Of a DNA stretch of 64,000 nt, positions 24,890 to 33,773 are shown piece by piece. The stretch spans positions 186,001 to 250,000 of the forward strand of contig NZ_WQHP01000006.1 in assembly GCF_013035315.1 (NCBI RefSeq). Direction: 5' to 3'. The translations under genes and the position numbers were made by a program. This stretch comes from Ruegeria arenilitoris (GTDB taxonomy: Bacteria > Pseudomonadota > Alphaproteobacteria > Rhodobacterales > Rhodobacteraceae). The first letter of the stretch is position 1, and each line of letters begins with the position of its first letter. Below the pieces are notes generated by a model. That model was given only the letters and a program-made list of their open reading frames with translations. It was not told where the DNA came from and did no database searches.

Positions 24890-25975
24890 ATGTCACTCAA
24901 AACGCTGACGATGACAGCGATCGTCGCGCTGGGGGCTTCGGCGGCTTTCGCCGAAGAGGTGCGCGTCTATAACTGGTCTGACTACATTGATGAGGAACTG
25001 CTTCAGAAATTCGAAGAAGAAACCGGTCTGACGCTGATCTACGATGTGTTCGACAGCAACGAGGTCCTGGAGACCAAGATGCTGGCGGGTGGATCAGGTT
25101 ACGATGTGGTTGTGCCGTCGGGCACTTTCCTTCAACGCCAGATTCAGGCTGGCGCCTTCCAGGAACTGGACGCCTCGAAACTTTCGAACTCGGGGAATCT
25201 GTGGGACGTCATTCAGGAACGTACCGCTGGGTATGACCCAAACAATGCGTATTCGATCAACTACATGTGGGGAACGACGGGCATCGGTGTGAACGTTGCC
25301 AAGGTCAAAGAGGCACTGGGTGACGATGTTGCGTTGAACAGCATGGACCTTGTTCTGAAACCAGAGAATATGGAAAAGCTGGCCTCTTGCGGTGTCTATT
25401 TCCTGGACGCCCCGGCCGAGATTATTCCGATGGTGCTGCAGTACATCGGCGAAGATCCGGATAGCCATGACACGGATGTCATTGCCAAGACCGAGGAAGT
25501 TCTTCTGAGCGTTCGGCCGCACATCCAGAAATTCCACAGCTCGGAATATATCAATGCTCTGGCCAATGGTGACATCTGCGTTGCTGTAGGATGGTCGGGC
25601 GATATCTTGCAGGCCCGTGACCGCGCGGCCGAGGCTGAAAACGGAGTTGAGATCGAATACCACCCGTTTGCTGAAGGTTCACTGATGTGGTTCGACCAGA
25701 TGGCGATTCCGGCGGATGCGCCGAACCCTGAGGGTGCGCACAAGTTCCTGGACTTCATTCTCGACGCCAACAACATGGCTGCGGCCTCGAACTACGTCTA
25801 CTATGCGAATGGCAACAAAGCCTCGCAGGAATTTTTGGTGGAAGATGTGATCGGTGATCCGGCCATCTATCCGGATGAGACGACGATGCAGAACCTCTAC
25901 ATCACCACGCCCTATCCGGCAAAAACCCAGCGGGTCGTGACCCGTCTGTGGACCAAAGTCAAATCGGGCACCTGA
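24890..25975 (+). CDS. potF: Polyamine ABC transporter substrate-binding protein (PotF-like)
   Basis: This 361-aa periplasmic protein binds polyamine, probably putrescine. Residues 1-21 are a signal peptide ending AAFA. The mature start EEVRVYNWSDYIDEELLQKFEEETG is the classic PotD/PotF opening, and GYDVVVPSG, WGTTGIGVN and VGWSGDILQARDRA fit the family. CAGGGAG lies upstream of ATG 24890. It is the first gene of a transporter operon whose hairpin (25992-26010) separates it from the ATPase gene, which would allow higher binding-protein expression. Confidence 0.92.
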   Translation: MSLKTLTMTAIVALGASAAFAEEVRVYNWSDYIDEELLQKFEEETGLTLIYDVFDSNEVLETKMLAGGSGYDVVVPSGTFLQRQIQAGAFQELDASKLSNSGNLWDVIQERTAGYDPNNAYSINYMWGTTGIGVNVAKVKEALGDDVALNSMDLVLKPENMEKLASCGVYFLDAPAEIIPMVLQYIGEDPDSHDTDVIAKTEEVLLSVRPHIQKFHSSEYINALANGDICVAVGWSGDILQARDRAAEAENGVEIEYHPFAEGSLMWFDQMAIPADAPNPEGAHKFLDFILDANNMAAASNYVYYANGNKASQEFLVEDVIGDPAIYPDETTMQNLYITTPYPAKTQRVVTRLWTKVKSGT

Positions 25976-25991
25976 TCCGAAGTATCTGAGC

Positions 25992-26010
25992 AAGGCGGCC
26001 AGACCGCCTT
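25992..26010 (+). terminator. Intercistronic hairpin between binding-protein and ATPase genes
   Basis: AAGGCGG and CCGCCTT pair around a five-base loop. The following bases are only moderately T-rich, so it is more likely a partial terminator or mRNA-stabilising stem than a full stop. Confidence 0.5.
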
Positions 26011-26044
26011 GCCCTTTCAATCAGATTGTCGAACGGGGGCCGTT

Positions 26045-27172
26045 TTGAACACTACCGTCTTTGCGCCGTGGGAAGACCCGCAGGCGAAACCCTTGATCCA
26101 ATTCCAGAATGTCACCAAGCGGTTTGGCGAGTTCACGGCGATTGATAATCTGTCGTTGGATATTTTCGAAAAAGAATTCTTTGCTCTGCTGGGTCCGTCC
26201 GGCTGCGGCAAAACCACAATGATGCGGATGCTTGCGGGGTTCGAAACGCCCACCGAGGGCCATATCCTGCTGGGCGGTCAGGATATCGACCCGATCCCGC
26301 CAAACAAGCGGGCAGTGAACATGATGTTCCAGTCCTATGCATTGTTCCCGCATCTCAGCATTTGGGAAAACATCGCCTTCGGATTGCGTCGGGACAACAT
26401 GCCCAAGCGTGATCTGGAAGACCGCGTCGAAGAGATGCTGCGCCTGACCCGGCTGGAGCAATTTGCCCGTCGGAAACCGCATCAGATTTCGGGCGGTCAA
26501 CGTCAGCGGGTCGCGCTGGCGCGGTCTTTGGCCAAGGCTCCGAAACTGCTTTTGCTCGATGAACCGCTGGGTGCACTGGACAAGAAACTACGGCAGGACA
26601 CCCAGTTCGAACTGATGGACATTCAGGAAAAGACAGGCACCACCTTTGTGATCGTGACCCATGATCAGGAAGAGGCGATGACTGTCGCCAGCCGCGTCGC
26701 TGTGATGGATCAGGGCAAACTGATGCAGGTCGCGACACCTGACAAGATTTATGAGAATCCCAACTCGGTCTACGTGGCCGACTTTATCGGCGATGTGAAC
26801 ATCATCGAAGGCCGCGCGACGGCGAACGGAGACGAAACCTATCAGATCGACTGGGCCGAGGGGCAGGCACCTCTGACCGCGACATCGGCCAAGGGGTTTT
26901 CGAATGGGCAGGCTTGCCACATTGCGATCCGACCGGAAAAGGTGACCATCTCGGCCGATCGCCCGGCGGATGCCATCAATGCGGTGCAGGGCAAAGTGCA
27001 TGACATTGCTTATCTGGGGAACCTGTCCACCTATCACGTCGAACTGCCCAACGGCACGATCATCAAGGCGCAAACGGCCAACACCCGCCGTATCTCGCGC
27101 CGGTCCTTTACCTGGGAAGACCCGGTCTGGCTGTCCTGGACAGCTACTGCTGCGGTTCTGCTGGACAACTGA
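26045..27172 (+). CDS. potG: Polyamine ABC transporter ATP-binding protein (PotG/PotA-like)
   Basis: This cytoplasmic ATPase of about 375 aa energises polyamine uptake. It shows Walker A GPSGCGKTT, the signature SGGQRQRVALARSL, Walker B LLLLDEPLGALD, and the H-loop VTHDQEEAM. A C-terminal TOBE domain (about 285-370) contains IAIRPEKV. No ATG opens the frame, so TTG at 26045 is chosen because GGGGG precedes it and the protein then starts MNTTVF. A TTG at 26009 is the alternative. Its stop codon overlaps the permease start (TGATG). Confidence 0.92.
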   Translation: MNTTVFAPWEDPQAKPLIQFQNVTKRFGEFTAIDNLSLDIFEKEFFALLGPSGCGKTTMMRMLAGFETPTEGHILLGGQDIDPIPPNKRAVNMMFQSYALFPHLSIWENIAFGLRRDNMPKRDLEDRVEEMLRLTRLEQFARRKPHQISGGQRQRVALARSLAKAPKLLLLDEPLGALDKKLRQDTQFELMDIQEKTGTTFVIVTHDQEEAMTVASRVAVMDQGKLMQVATPDKIYENPNSVYVADFIGDVNIIEGRATANGDETYQIDWAEGQAPLTATSAKGFSNGQACHIAIRPEKVTISADRPADAINAVQGKVHDIAYLGNLSTYHVELPNGTIIKAQTANTRRISRRSFTWEDPVWLSWTATAAVLLDN

Positions 27173-28062
27173 TGCGCCGCGCCCTTCTGATCGCTGTCCC
27201 TTATGTCTGGCTTCTGGCGCTGTTTTTGGTGCCCTTCTTCATCGTTCTGAAGATTTCGCTCTCGGACGTTGAACTTGCCATCCCGCCTTATACGCCGACA
27301 CTGGACCTGTCGCAGGGCTGGGGCGGTATCAAGGAATTCTTCAGTCAGTTGGATTTCGAAAACTATGTCTGGTTGACCGAGGATGACTTGTATTGGAAAG
27401 CCTACCTCTCAAGCGTCAAGATCGCGGTGATTTCTACCGCTCTGACGCTGCTTGTGGGGTATCCAATTGCCTACGGCATGGCACGCGCTCCGCAGGAATG
27501 GCGGCCAACGCTGATGATGCTGGTGATCCTGCCATTCTGGACCTCGTTCCTGATCCGCGTTTACGCATGGATGGGTATTCTGTCGAACGAAGGGTATCTG
27601 AACCAGATTCTGCTGTGGCTTGGCATCATCTCGACCCCGCTGACCATTCTGAACACCAACACGGCCGTCTATATTGGTATCGTCTACACCTACCTTCCGT
27701 TCATGATCCTTCCGATCTATGCGGCGCTGGAACGTATGGATGAATCCCTGATCGAAGCGGCCGAGGATTTGGGCTGCTCGCGCGTTCAGGCATTCTGGCT
27801 GGTGACGATTCCCCTCTCGCGCCCGGGTATCATTGCGGGGTGTTTCCTTGTCATGATCCCGGTGATTGGTGAGTTCGTGATCCCCTCGCTTTTGGGCGGA
27901 TCGGGCACGCTGATGATCGGTAAGGTTCTGTGGGAAGAGTTCTTCTCGAACCGCGACTGGCCGGTCGCCAGTGCTGTTGCTGTAGTGCTGTTGCTGATCC
28001 TCGTGATCCCGATTGTTCTGTTCCAGCGCAACCAGCAAAAACAGACGGAGGCCGATCAATGA
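27172..28062 (+). CDS. potH: Polyamine ABC transporter permease (PotH-like)
   Basis: This 296-aa inner-membrane permease has about six membrane spans. The first is LLIAVPYVWLLALFLVPFFIVLKISL, and the extended loop after it (about 35-80) is typical of PotB/PotH. The EAA loop is EAAEDLGCSRVQAFWLVTIPLSRPGI, which docks to the ATPase. It overlaps the ATPase gene by one base and the next permease gene by four bases, so the operon is translationally coupled. Confidence 0.92.
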   Translation: MRRALLIAVPYVWLLALFLVPFFIVLKISLSDVELAIPPYTPTLDLSQGWGGIKEFFSQLDFENYVWLTEDDLYWKAYLSSVKIAVISTALTLLVGYPIAYGMARAPQEWRPTLMMLVILPFWTSFLIRVYAWMGILSNEGYLNQILLWLGIISTPLTILNTNTAVYIGIVYTYLPFMILPIYAALERMDESLIEAAEDLGCSRVQAFWLVTIPLSRPGIIAGCFLVMIPVIGEFVIPSLLGGSGTLMIGKVLWEEFFSNRDWPVASAVAVVLLLILVIPIVLFQRNQQKQTEADQ

Positions 28063-28877
28063 ACAGGCTTAGCTGGTTCAATGCGGTTTCCCTGACACTT
28101 GGGTTCGCGTTTCTTTACATCCCGATGGTCATCCTGATCATATTCAGCTTCAACGAAAGCAAGCTGGTCACCGTTTGGGCTGGGTTTTCGACCAAATGGT
28201 ATGGCGAACTGGTCCAGAACGAGGCATTTCTGGACGCAGCCTGGGTTACGATCCGCGTGGCCGTCTTTTCCTCGACGCTGGCAACAGTTCTTGGAACGGC
28301 CGCCGCCTATGTATTGGTGCGAGGCGGACGGTTTTTTGGCCGGACGCTGTTCTCGGGCATGATCTACGCGCCGCTTGTGATGCCCGAAGTCATCACAGGT
28401 TTGTCTCTGCTGCTGCTGTTTATTGGCATCGGGCTGGACCGGGGTATTCTGACGATCGTTTTGGCACATACGACCTTCTCGATGTGCTTTGTGTCGGTCG
28501 TCGTATCCTCGCGGCTGGTCACGTTCGACAAATCGCTGGAAGAGGCCGCCCTGGATCTGGGCTGTTCGCCTGCGCAGGCGTTCCGACTGGTGACTCTGCC
28601 GATCATCGCACCGGCCGTAATTTCAGGTTGGTTGCTGGCGTTCACCTTGTCGTTGGATGATCTGGTCATCGCGTCGTTCACCTCGGGCCCGTCGGCGACG
28701 ACCTTGCCGATCAAGATCTTCTCAGCCGTGCGTCTGGGTGTCAGCCCTGAAATCAACGCCTTGTCCACGATCATGATCGCGGTGGTGACTGTCGGGGTGA
28801 TAACCGCCTCTTTGGTCACGAAACGCGCGATGGTGCGGCAAAAACAAGATGAGCTTGCCGCAGCGCGCACCGAATGA
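28059..28877 (+). CDS. potI: Polyamine ABC transporter permease (PotI-like)
   Basis: This 272-aa permease of the PotC/PotI type has about six spans. It starts MNRLSWFNAVSLTLGFAFLYIPM, with the usual FNESKLVTVWAGFSTKWY segment and the EAA loop EAALDLGCSPAQAFRLVTLP. It pairs with the preceding permease to form the channel. Its ATG overlaps the previous stop, and its own stop overlaps the start of the oxidoreductase gene (ATGA). Confidence 0.92.
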   Translation: MNRLSWFNAVSLTLGFAFLYIPMVILIIFSFNESKLVTVWAGFSTKWYGELVQNEAFLDAAWVTIRVAVFSSTLATVLGTAAAYVLVRGGRFFGRTLFSGMIYAPLVMPEVITGLSLLLLFIGIGLDRGILTIVLAHTTFSMCFVSVVVSSRLVTFDKSLEEAALDLGCSPAQAFRLVTLPIIAPAVISGWLLAFTLSLDDLVIASFTSGPSATTLPIKIFSAVRLGVSPEINALSTIMIAVVTVGVITASLVTKRAMVRQKQDELAAARTE

Positions 28878-30184
28878 AACGTCTGTTCCCGGACTATACC
28901 TATGGCGCTGGACCGCGTCAGAACTGCTGGTGGGACGATACGATCTCGGCGCCGGACTGGCCTGTCCTGAGCGGTGACAAAAGCGTCGATGTCGCCATCA
29001 TTGGCGGTGGCTTCACCGGGCTGTCGGCAGCGCTGCATCTGGCAGAAGCGGGTACAACCGTCGCAGTTCTAGAGGCCGGAACTCCCGGGTGGGGGGCTTC
29101 GGGTCGCAATGGCGGGTTTTGCTGCCTTGGTGGCTCAAAGCTAAGCCAAGCGGCAATGGTCCGTCGCTATGGGGCCGAGGCTGCGGCGTCCTATGAACAA
29201 GTAGAGATCGACGCGGTTCAACTTGTTGAAGACCTACTTGAGCAGCATGGGATCGACGCAGACACCCACTCCAAAGGTGAAACCCAGCTTGCGCATTCCG
29301 CACGGGCCATGGAGCATCTGCGGCGCAGTGCAGGGACGTCTGGCACCTTGCACGAAGCCCGTGATTTGCCCGGCCTTGGTCTGGGTGGTGCCTTTCACGG
29401 GGCCTATACGAACCCAGTTGGATTTGCCCTCAACCCCAGAAAATACCTTTTTGGGCTCGCAAAGGCTGCGCAGTCATTGGGTGCGTCTGTGTACCAAAAG
29501 ACAACGGCTGAACAGATTGCCAAAACGCAGTCTGGTTTCGAGGTCCGAACCGGATCAGGCCGACTACGCGCCGGGAAAGTGCTGATATGTACAAATGGGT
29601 ATTCCAGCGAGGATGTACCCCAATGGATGTCGGGGCGCTACATGCCCGCGCAGTCCACGGTTCTGGTGACACGCCCTCTGTCGGATGCAGAATTGCAGGC
29701 GCAGGGATGGACGTCAGATCAGATGAGTTATGACACCCGCAACCTGCTGCATTACTTTCGTTTGATGCCTGATCGGCGGTTCCTGTTTGGCATGCGCGGC
29801 GGGTTGCGGTCGTCGCCGGGCTCCGAAGCCGCCATCCGAAAAACAGCGCAGCGGGATTTTCATACCATGTTCCCCCAATGGAAAGCCGTCGAGGTGACCC
29901 ATATGTGGTCGGGCATGGTGTGTATGTCGCGCAAACTCACGCCATATGTCGGCCATGTGCCAAACAATCCGGGCATGTTTGCGGCCTTTGCATATCACGG
30001 GAACGGGGTGGCAATGGGAACGTATTGTGGGCGGGCCCTTGCCCAAATGGTCAGGGGTCGCGAGGCTGAGTTGCCTCTACCGATCACGCAAGCTCCGCCA
30101 CGCTTTCCTCTCGGGGGGTGGCGGCGCGTATTGATGCCGCCCGCTTACGCTGCCATGGCGATCGCGGATCGATTGAGCCTTTAA
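28874..30184 (+). CDS. FAD-dependent amine oxidoreductase (DAO / PuuB-like)
   Basis: This 436-aa flavoprotein begins with MKRLFPDYTYGAGP and has the dinucleotide-binding motif VAIIGGGFTGLSAALHLAEAG at about residues 39-59, followed by GWGASGRNGGFCC. C-terminal FAYHGNGVAMGTYCG is typical of the DAO family. It resembles gamma-glutamylputrescine oxidase PuuB. Coupling to the polyamine transporter by an ATGA overlap supports oxidation of a putrescine derivative, though no glutamylputrescine synthetase gene lies in the window. Its stop overlaps a convergent gene by four bases. Confidence 0.85.
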   Translation: MKRLFPDYTYGAGPRQNCWWDDTISAPDWPVLSGDKSVDVAIIGGGFTGLSAALHLAEAGTTVAVLEAGTPGWGASGRNGGFCCLGGSKLSQAAMVRRYGAEAAASYEQVEIDAVQLVEDLLEQHGIDADTHSKGETQLAHSARAMEHLRRSAGTSGTLHEARDLPGLGLGGAFHGAYTNPVGFALNPRKYLFGLAKAAQSLGASVYQKTTAEQIAKTQSGFEVRTGSGRLRAGKVLICTNGYSSEDVPQWMSGRYMPAQSTVLVTRPLSDAELQAQGWTSDQMSYDTRNLLHYFRLMPDRRFLFGMRGGLRSSPGSEAAIRKTAQRDFHTMFPQWKAVEVTHMWSGMVCMSRKLTPYVGHVPNNPGMFAAFAYHGNGVAMGTYCGRALAQMVRGREAELPLPITQAPPRFPLGGWRRVLMPPAYAAMAIADRLSL

Positions 30185-31050
30185 AGCGCGGCGACTTCCA
30201 ATTCCAGGGTTCGGGCGTAGTCCGCCGCCCCGTTTTCCATACGCCACAAGCAATAGGCCGCCATTCGCCACGCATACCACGGACGCAATTCATGGAACCG
30301 CGCAACCGTTTCAGGGTCGCTATATGCGGACAGAAATTGCTCTTCTTCGGTCGGGCTCAGGGGGCTACCGCGATAAAGGCATTGCATGGCAGGCGACAGG
30401 AACATTGCGATGTCCTCGCATGGATCACCCCATGCCGGGCATTGCCAGTCGATCAGCGTCACACCGGATGGTGAGATAAGGATGTTCCCCGCCACGGTGT
30501 CGCCGTGGATCAAACAGGTGCGATTGGCCGCAGAGACGTGGCCCTGAGGGCGCATTTTGGCCAGACGGTCCCGAGTTTCCGAAGTGCAGGCGTTCAGAAT
30601 CCGTTCGGCGTGGTCCGCAAGATCCGCGCTGCCATTGCACCCGCTCGGCGCTTGGACCTGCACGTCCAGTCCGTGCAGTTTGCGCAGCAGGGCGGCGACA
30701 CTTTCGGGGTTTTCGCGCCATGGCGATCCGGGGGCGTGGTCGTAAAACACCCAATGGCCAGTCTCATGCGTACCGGTTGCGCGCAGGCGCGGCACGAATC
30801 CTGTGGGTTCAAGGGCGCGCAGGCAGTCTGCTTCGAGTTCAGGGTCGTTGCGAAACAGCGGATTGCGCGGTGTCGCCCGGTAAAGCTTCAATACCTTGTC
30901 ACCGCCGCCGCCCAGCACTTTCCAGACCTGATTTGTACGTCCGCCGTACAGCGTGTGAAACGCGGTATCGGTCCCGACAAGGCCCCGGTCACACAAGTCG
31001 TCAACCAAATCAGAAGGAGGGCGGGCTGAGGCAGGCAGGAGGGTCACCAA
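30181..31050 (-). CDS. APH/choline-kinase-like phosphotransferase
   Basis: This 289-aa cytoplasmic protein has an aminoglycoside phosphotransferase-type kinase fold. The N-lobe holds GGRTNQVWKVLG and VLKLYR (ATP Lys), and the catalytic loop is LIHGDTVAGNILIS with Asp and Asn. The metal-binding DWQ of TLIDWQCPAWGDPCEDIA replaces the usual DFE. The sequence pattern fits choline or ethanolamine kinase-like or thiamine kinase-like proteins. It converges with the oxidoreductase gene, sharing the stop region, and is upstream of fliK-flgD on the same strand but unrelated to them. Confidence 0.8.
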   Translation of the reverse strand: MVTLLPASARPPSDLVDDLCDRGLVGTDTAFHTLYGGRTNQVWKVLGGGGDKVLKLYRATPRNPLFRNDPELEADCLRALEPTGFVPRLRATGTHETGHWVFYDHAPGSPWRENPESVAALLRKLHGLDVQVQAPSGCNGSADLADHAERILNACTSETRDRLAKMRPQGHVSAANRTCLIHGDTVAGNILISPSGVTLIDWQCPAWGDPCEDIAMFLSPAMQCLYRGSPLSPTEEEQFLSAYSDPETVARFHELRPWYAWRMAAYCLWRMENGAADYARTLELEVAAL

Positions 31051-31107
31051 TGCAGTTAGCGAGTCGATTTCGCCAAGCTTTGGACTGTCCTGCCCGTCAG
31101 ATCAAGT

Positions 31108-31774
31108 TCAGGCTCTGACACCGGTTACAGCCGTTGCGCCAACAACCTGTCCGCTTTCCAGTGTCAGCATCACCTTGTTGTCGACAATTTGCGCTTCAAC
31201 GACGTTGTTGTAGGCCGAGGCCAGTTCCTGGGACAGCAGCTTGTCGCCGTCAAAGCTCTCCAACATGGCTGAATAGGTCCCGGCTGGGAACGGCTGCCCA
31301 TCGCTGTCTTTTCCCGACCAGACCATTTTCTGGTCGGTTTCGGACATAGGGACCCGGTCAATGATTGCGCCTTCGCTGTCGCGGATAACCATAACCGCCT
31401 TGTCCGCTGCCGCGTCGGGTTTGGCAAACAGGGTCACGGGCGCACCTGCAAGTTTGAACGCTGATGGCGCGCGCACGTCCATTCCGACCCACTTGCCGAG
31501 TTTGTCCAGATTTCCACCCCCCCAGAGCCTGACCAAGCGTCGACAACAGATCATTGGTCTGAACCTGCTGCTCCACCATCGAGAATTGCGCCAATTGCGA
31601 TGCGTATTCCGATGCGTCCAAAGGTTTGAGCGGATCCTGATTTCGCGCCTGAATCGTCAGCATTTTTAGGAACGTCACAAAATCGGACGCCAGACCGGTG
31701 GTTTTTGCTGCGTTGAAACTTTTATTTGGGGCGGGTGTTGCGGTGTTGGATTGGGTCGGGGAAATCATTGTCAC
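31108..31774 (-). pseudogene. flgD: Flagellar hook-capping protein FlgD, frameshifted in a G7 tract
   Basis: FlgD caps the growing hook and is needed for hook assembly. The 5' part from ATG 31774 reads as FlgD to QALGG (codon 86): SDFVTFLKMLTIQARNQDP, then ASEYASQLAQFSMVEQQ. The frame then runs into unrelated sequence and stops at 31358. The rest of FlgD (GGNLDKLGKWVGMDVRAP to TAVTGVRA) continues in another frame to 31108. Seven G residues (C7 at 31517-31523 on the plus strand) mark the junction. Six would restore a 221-aa protein. This may be a true mutation, a slippage tract, or a homopolymer sequencing error. It overlaps fliK by four bases. Confidence 0.85.
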
Positions 31775-32961
31775 AACCTCATGTCGATGCGGCCCACAGG
31801 GCCGGTTCTAGTAACAGGCACCGCGTTGCCTGAGGGGTCAGCCATTTGTGCGGCGTCGCCGAGCGGCCTGTTTTCTTGATTCGCGCGCTCGTGGCTCTTG
31901 TCCGAAGAGGTTCCGAGGTCAAAGGATAAATCACCCAGTCCGAGATTCCTGAACTCCTCCTCCAGAACCAAAAGGTGTCGGCGCATCATGTCCAGCGTTT
32001 CGGGGCGTTCGGCCGAAATGGTCAGGTGCACCCCGTCGTCGCTACCATTCAGAACGATGGATACGCGCCCCAGTTCTTCAGGGTTCAAGGCAATTTCAAC
32101 AGCGCCAGAGTTCGGCTGAGCAGTGATGACCGCCGCCATCTGTCCGGCGACCGCGCGGGCCACTCCAGCGCGGGCTGCAGGTGCCATGTTATGAATCGGA
32201 GCCGGGGTCTCTCGACCGGTCGAAACGGGCGCTTCGGTCCTGAGCAGGGCAACCTCCTCGACGATCAAATCAGCGTTTCCATCAACCTGAATATTCGGTT
32301 TCCCGGACGCGAACAGCTGCATCTGCGCGATGCTGGGTGCGCGATCTGGTTTTGGCGTCTGTTGCTGTTCAACCTGAGTTGGCTGGGATTGATCTGCGGC
32401 TTGCCGATGTTGAGGCAAGCGTCGGGTCAGATCAGCGTCTGCTTTCGTTTGACGCTTGGTCGCCTGGATCACTGGAGCTGCAGTTTCTGGTTTAGCTGCA
32501 TCCGCAGAGGACCGAAGTGGTTGATGTGTTGGTGGATCATTCGCCAAAACGCGTGAGGATTGGCGAATGTCCTGTATCGCGCCTTGCTCAGATGCCTGCA
32601 GTGCCTGATCCCGCCCAACAGGGGCAGTAACCAACAATGGAGTGGGCTCGGGGTCAATCTTCGGCTCTGGTTTTTCTAGATCAATGTGTGGTGGATCTTG
32701 GTCCGCCTTTTCAGGATCGACGCGAGCTTCTTCCGTTTCTGGCTTTGGTATACCGTCTGTTTCAACCTCAACCTCAACCTCAACCTCCGGCTCGGCCGGG
32801 ACCATGCCCAGGCTAACATCCTGATCGCTGTTCTCATCGCTATGCTGATCGAGCATGGCAGCAAACGCCGCGCCGGTATCGTCCCCCGGCTCGGGTGTAT
32901 TGCCTTGAGATTTGGCGGCGGCGGTTGGCGAGGAAGTCACCACTGAAAGAGGGTTGGGCAT
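31771..32961 (-). CDS. fliK: Flagellar hook-length control protein FliK
   Basis: The 396-aa protein has the usual FliK form: a long, polar, low-complexity N-terminal ruler (about 1-265, rich in Pro, Glu, Gln) and a compact C-terminal domain (about 275-360). That domain holds GAVEIALNPEELGRVSIVLN and HLTISAERPETLDMMRRHLLVLEEEFRNLG. It controls the switch from hook to filament secretion. A VEVEVEVE run is encoded by four tandem CAACCT hexamers (32763-32786 on the plus strand). It lies directly upstream of flgD, with a four-base overlap. Confidence 0.88.
   Translation of the reverse strand: MPNPLSVVTSSPTAAAKSQGNTPEPGDDTGAAFAAMLDQHSDENSDQDVSLGMVPAEPEVEVEVEVETDGIPKPETEEARVDPEKADQDPPHIDLEKPEPKIDPEPTPLLVTAPVGRDQALQASEQGAIQDIRQSSRVLANDPPTHQPLRSSADAAKPETAAPVIQATKRQTKADADLTRRLPQHRQAADQSQPTQVEQQQTPKPDRAPSIAQMQLFASGKPNIQVDGNADLIVEEVALLRTEAPVSTGRETPAPIHNMAPAARAGVARAVAGQMAAVITAQPNSGAVEIALNPEELGRVSIVLNGSDDGVHLTISAERPETLDMMRRHLLVLEEEFRNLGLGDLSFDLGTSSDKSHERANQENRPLGDAAQMADPSGNAVPVTRTGPVGRIDMRL
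32763..32786. repeat. Four tandem CAACCT hexamers inside fliK
   Basis: The hexamer array encodes alternating Val-Glu in the FliK ruler region. Being a multiple of three, copy-number change would alter length without breaking the frame. Confidence 0.8.
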
Positions 32962-33072
32962 TTTGCTCCGGCTCCGATTGTGTGACCGAATACTTGCCCG
33001 CAGGAAGTTACGTTTATTTTAACTGCTTTCTTCTTTGATCGTGAAAGTTCGATGCAATTTTCGGAGAAAACG

Positions 33073-33354
33073 ATGAAGGTATCAGCGCCATTACCAGCTC
33101 CCCAATCCTCGGCCTGCGCGCAGAAATTGCATGCCGCGGCCGTTGAGCTGGAAGCCGCATTTCTGGGCGAGATGTGGAAGTCCGCGGGGTTGGGACAAGC
33201 CCTTCAGTCCTTTGGAGGCGGCGCGGGCGAGGATCAGTTCGCGTCGTTTCTTGTGCAGCATCGGGCCCGCGCGCTGGCCCAGTCCGGCGGGGTCGGCCTG
33301 TCCGAGATCCTGTTCCAGTCCATGATGGAGAAAACAAATGTCAACGACACCTGA
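33073..33354 (+). CDS. FlgJ-like rod-binding protein
   Basis: This 93-aa protein matches the N-terminal rod-binding domain of FlgJ: AAVELEAAFLGEMWKSAGLGQALQ, then GEDQFASFLVQHRARALAQSGGVGLSEILFQ. The muramidase domain of enterobacterial FlgJ is absent, as is normal in alphaproteobacteria. It helps rod assembly through the periplasm. ATG 33073 is chosen because GGAG precedes it at good distance. It is divergent from fliK and overlaps the next gene by 17 bases. Confidence 0.8.
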   Translation: MKVSAPLPAPQSSACAQKLHAAAVELEAAFLGEMWKSAGLGQALQSFGGGAGEDQFASFLVQHRARALAQSGGVGLSEILFQSMMEKTNVNDT

Positions 33355-33697
33355 AACCGATCTTGTGAAGTCCCTTGAAGAGGTTTTGGACCTTGAGCGC
33401 AATGCACTGGTCGAGGGCGATCTGGACCGCCTGCATCACACGGCGCCCGAAAAGGAAAAGCTGATCGGTGCGCTCAACGACCTTGAGGTCTTTGACAGTG
33501 ACGAGTTGATGCGCTTGCAGAAAAAGGTCGAGCGGAACCAGGCGCTGCTCAACAGTGCGGCTGAGGGGATTCGCGCTGTAGCCGATCGCATGGCCGAACT
33601 TCGGCGGGTGCGACAGGAATTCAGTACCTATGGCGCCGACGGCCAACGCAGCGGATTCGCCGTCAGACATCATGCCAAGCTGGAAAAGCGGGCCTAG
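33338..33697 (+). CDS. FlgN-like flagellar export chaperone
   Basis: This 119-aa protein is a continuous helical hairpin, as in FlgN, which escorts the hook-filament junction proteins FlgK and FlgL. The pattern LEEVLDLERNALVEGDLDRLHHTAPEKEKLIGAL near the N-terminus, with a long C-terminal helix over QALLNSAAEGIRAVADRM, fits the family. Placement between the FlgJ-like and flagellin genes supports this. Sequence identity to well-known FlgN proteins is expected to be low. Confidence 0.7.
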   Translation: MSTTPETDLVKSLEEVLDLERNALVEGDLDRLHHTAPEKEKLIGALNDLEVFDSDELMRLQKKVERNQALLNSAAEGIRAVADRMAELRRVRQEFSTYGADGQRSGFAVRHHAKLEKRA

Positions 33698-33773
33698 GTA
33701 CAGGTTTGATTCAAATCCTAAATTTCTGACTTTCACGCTTTAGCACTCCGTTAGGGGATCAAGGTCAAAGGTG

